Under the pieces are notes generated by a model. It ran no database searches and was not told the DNA's origin. It was given only the letters and a program-made list of their open reading frames with translations. The position numbers and the translations under genes were made by a program. From positions 1 to 37,593 of the forward strand of contig NZ_QFQZ01000046.1 of assembly GCF_003243465.1 (NCBI RefSeq): DNA of 37,593 nt, in the 5' to 3' direction. Origin of the DNA: Caulobacter segnis. Lineage in GTDB: Bacteria; Pseudomonadota; Alphaproteobacteria; Caulobacterales; Caulobacteraceae. Position 1 is the first letter of the stretch. Each line of letters starts with the position of its first letter. This document shows, one piece after another, positions 37,351-37,593 of the stretch.

Positions 37351-37593
37351 CTACCGCTTCGGCGTGATGCGGATCACCTTGCCATTGTCGTCGTCGGTGA
37401 CGACGTAGATGGCGCCGTCGGGGCCGACCCTCACGTCGCGCACGCGGCCGCCGATATCGGTGAACAGGCGCTCCTCGCCGACCACCCTGCCGTCCTTCAG
37501 CACCAGGCGGTCGACGTGCTGTTCGCGCAGCGAGCCGACCAGCAGGCTGCCCTTCAGCGCCGGGAACAGGTTGGCCTGGTAGAAGGCCATGCC
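37351..37593 (-). CDS. PQQ-type glucose/sorbosone dehydrogenase, C-terminal part (cut by window edge)
   Basis: Eighty codons of a minus-strand gene running off the right edge are visible. The segment fits the last propeller blade of the aldose sugar dehydrogenase family (GSDH, PF07995): FPALKGSLLVGSLREQHVDRL, then GGRVRDVRVGPDGAIYVVTDDDNGKVIRI. Such enzymes are periplasmic, use PQQ and oxidise aldoses. An internal ATG at 37590 is not the real start, because the frame remains open to the edge. It is convergent with the TonB receptor. Confidence 0.85.
   Translation of the reverse strand, partial: GMAFYQANLFPALKGSLLVGSLREQHVDRLVLKDGRVVGEERLFTDIGGRVRDVRVGPDGAIYVVTDDDNGKVIRITPKR

Noticed and set aside
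1..37593. tRNA, rRNA, CRISPR, prophage or transposase genes
   Set aside because: Reading both strands I found no cloverleaf-like gene, regular direct-repeat array, integrase or transposase motif. The only dispersed DNA elements are the short palindromic repeats listed.

Overview
The window is about 67% G+C. It reads as a chromosomal segment of a Caulobacter species (Alphaproteobacteria), close to C. crescentus/vibrioides or C. segnis. The main evidence is a tipN gene (polarity factor of Caulobacter and close relatives), a TonB-dependent receptor of the Xanthomonas/Caulobacter type, GTG/TTG starts, and an intact tipN - hexuronate - ppc - kdg gene order. I see no rRNA, tRNA, CRISPR array, prophage or transposase gene. 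Apart from a small toxin-antitoxin pair and short dispersed repeats, this looks like core chromosome.

Layout. 170-3672: a DUF1761 membrane protein divergent from metG, then an MFS transporter overlapping no other gene. 3729-6560 (minus): sulfate activation genes cysD-cysNC. 6838-10431 (plus): a small membrane-anchored ORF, tipN, and a short sugar-phosphate transferase probably co-transcribed with tipN. 10428-23431: a hexuronate/pectin-breakdown locus. It holds a uronate reductase and altronate dehydratase (minus), a divergent LacI-family regulator, glucuronate isomerase, kduI, kduD, PEP carboxylase, KDPG aldolase and KDG kinase. 23428-25922: a small basic ORF, inverted repeats, a DUF1244 protein and a proline iminopeptidase. 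26016-28271: two exported proteins, one of them an alpha/beta hydrolase. 28268-29007 (minus): a Phd/VapC-type toxin-antitoxin pair. 29214-30578: a CPA2 cation/proton antiporter. 30739-32582 (minus): a CsbD-like lipoprotein and a tryptophan-halogenase-family flavoprotein. 32763-34016: a Tat-exported M24 peptidase. 34422-37301: a TonB-dependent receptor. The right edge cuts a PQQ-type sugar dehydrogenase.

How the genes work together. UxaC, the reductase, UxaA, KdgK and KdgA can take galacturonate through tagaturonate, altronate, KDG and KDPG to pyruvate and glyceraldehyde-3-phosphate. KduI and KduD feed the unsaturated-uronate branch of pectin breakdown into KDG. PEP carboxylase sits between the two arms and would supply oxaloacetate during growth on sugars entering through pyruvate/PEP. 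No uronate transporter is visible inside the locus.

Most notable regulatory signals. Four copies of a TGACACCGGT-centred palindromic site lie only beside the LacI-type gene and upstream of kdgA-kdgK. A different LacI-type palindrome sits just before ppc. An AATTGG-N5-CCAATT palindrome lies between uxaA and the reductase gene. I found no clearly undescribed multi-gene system. The best candidates for new biology are this layered regulation, a halogenase-family enzyme with an altered signature next to a TonB receptor, and the tipN-sugar transferase pair.
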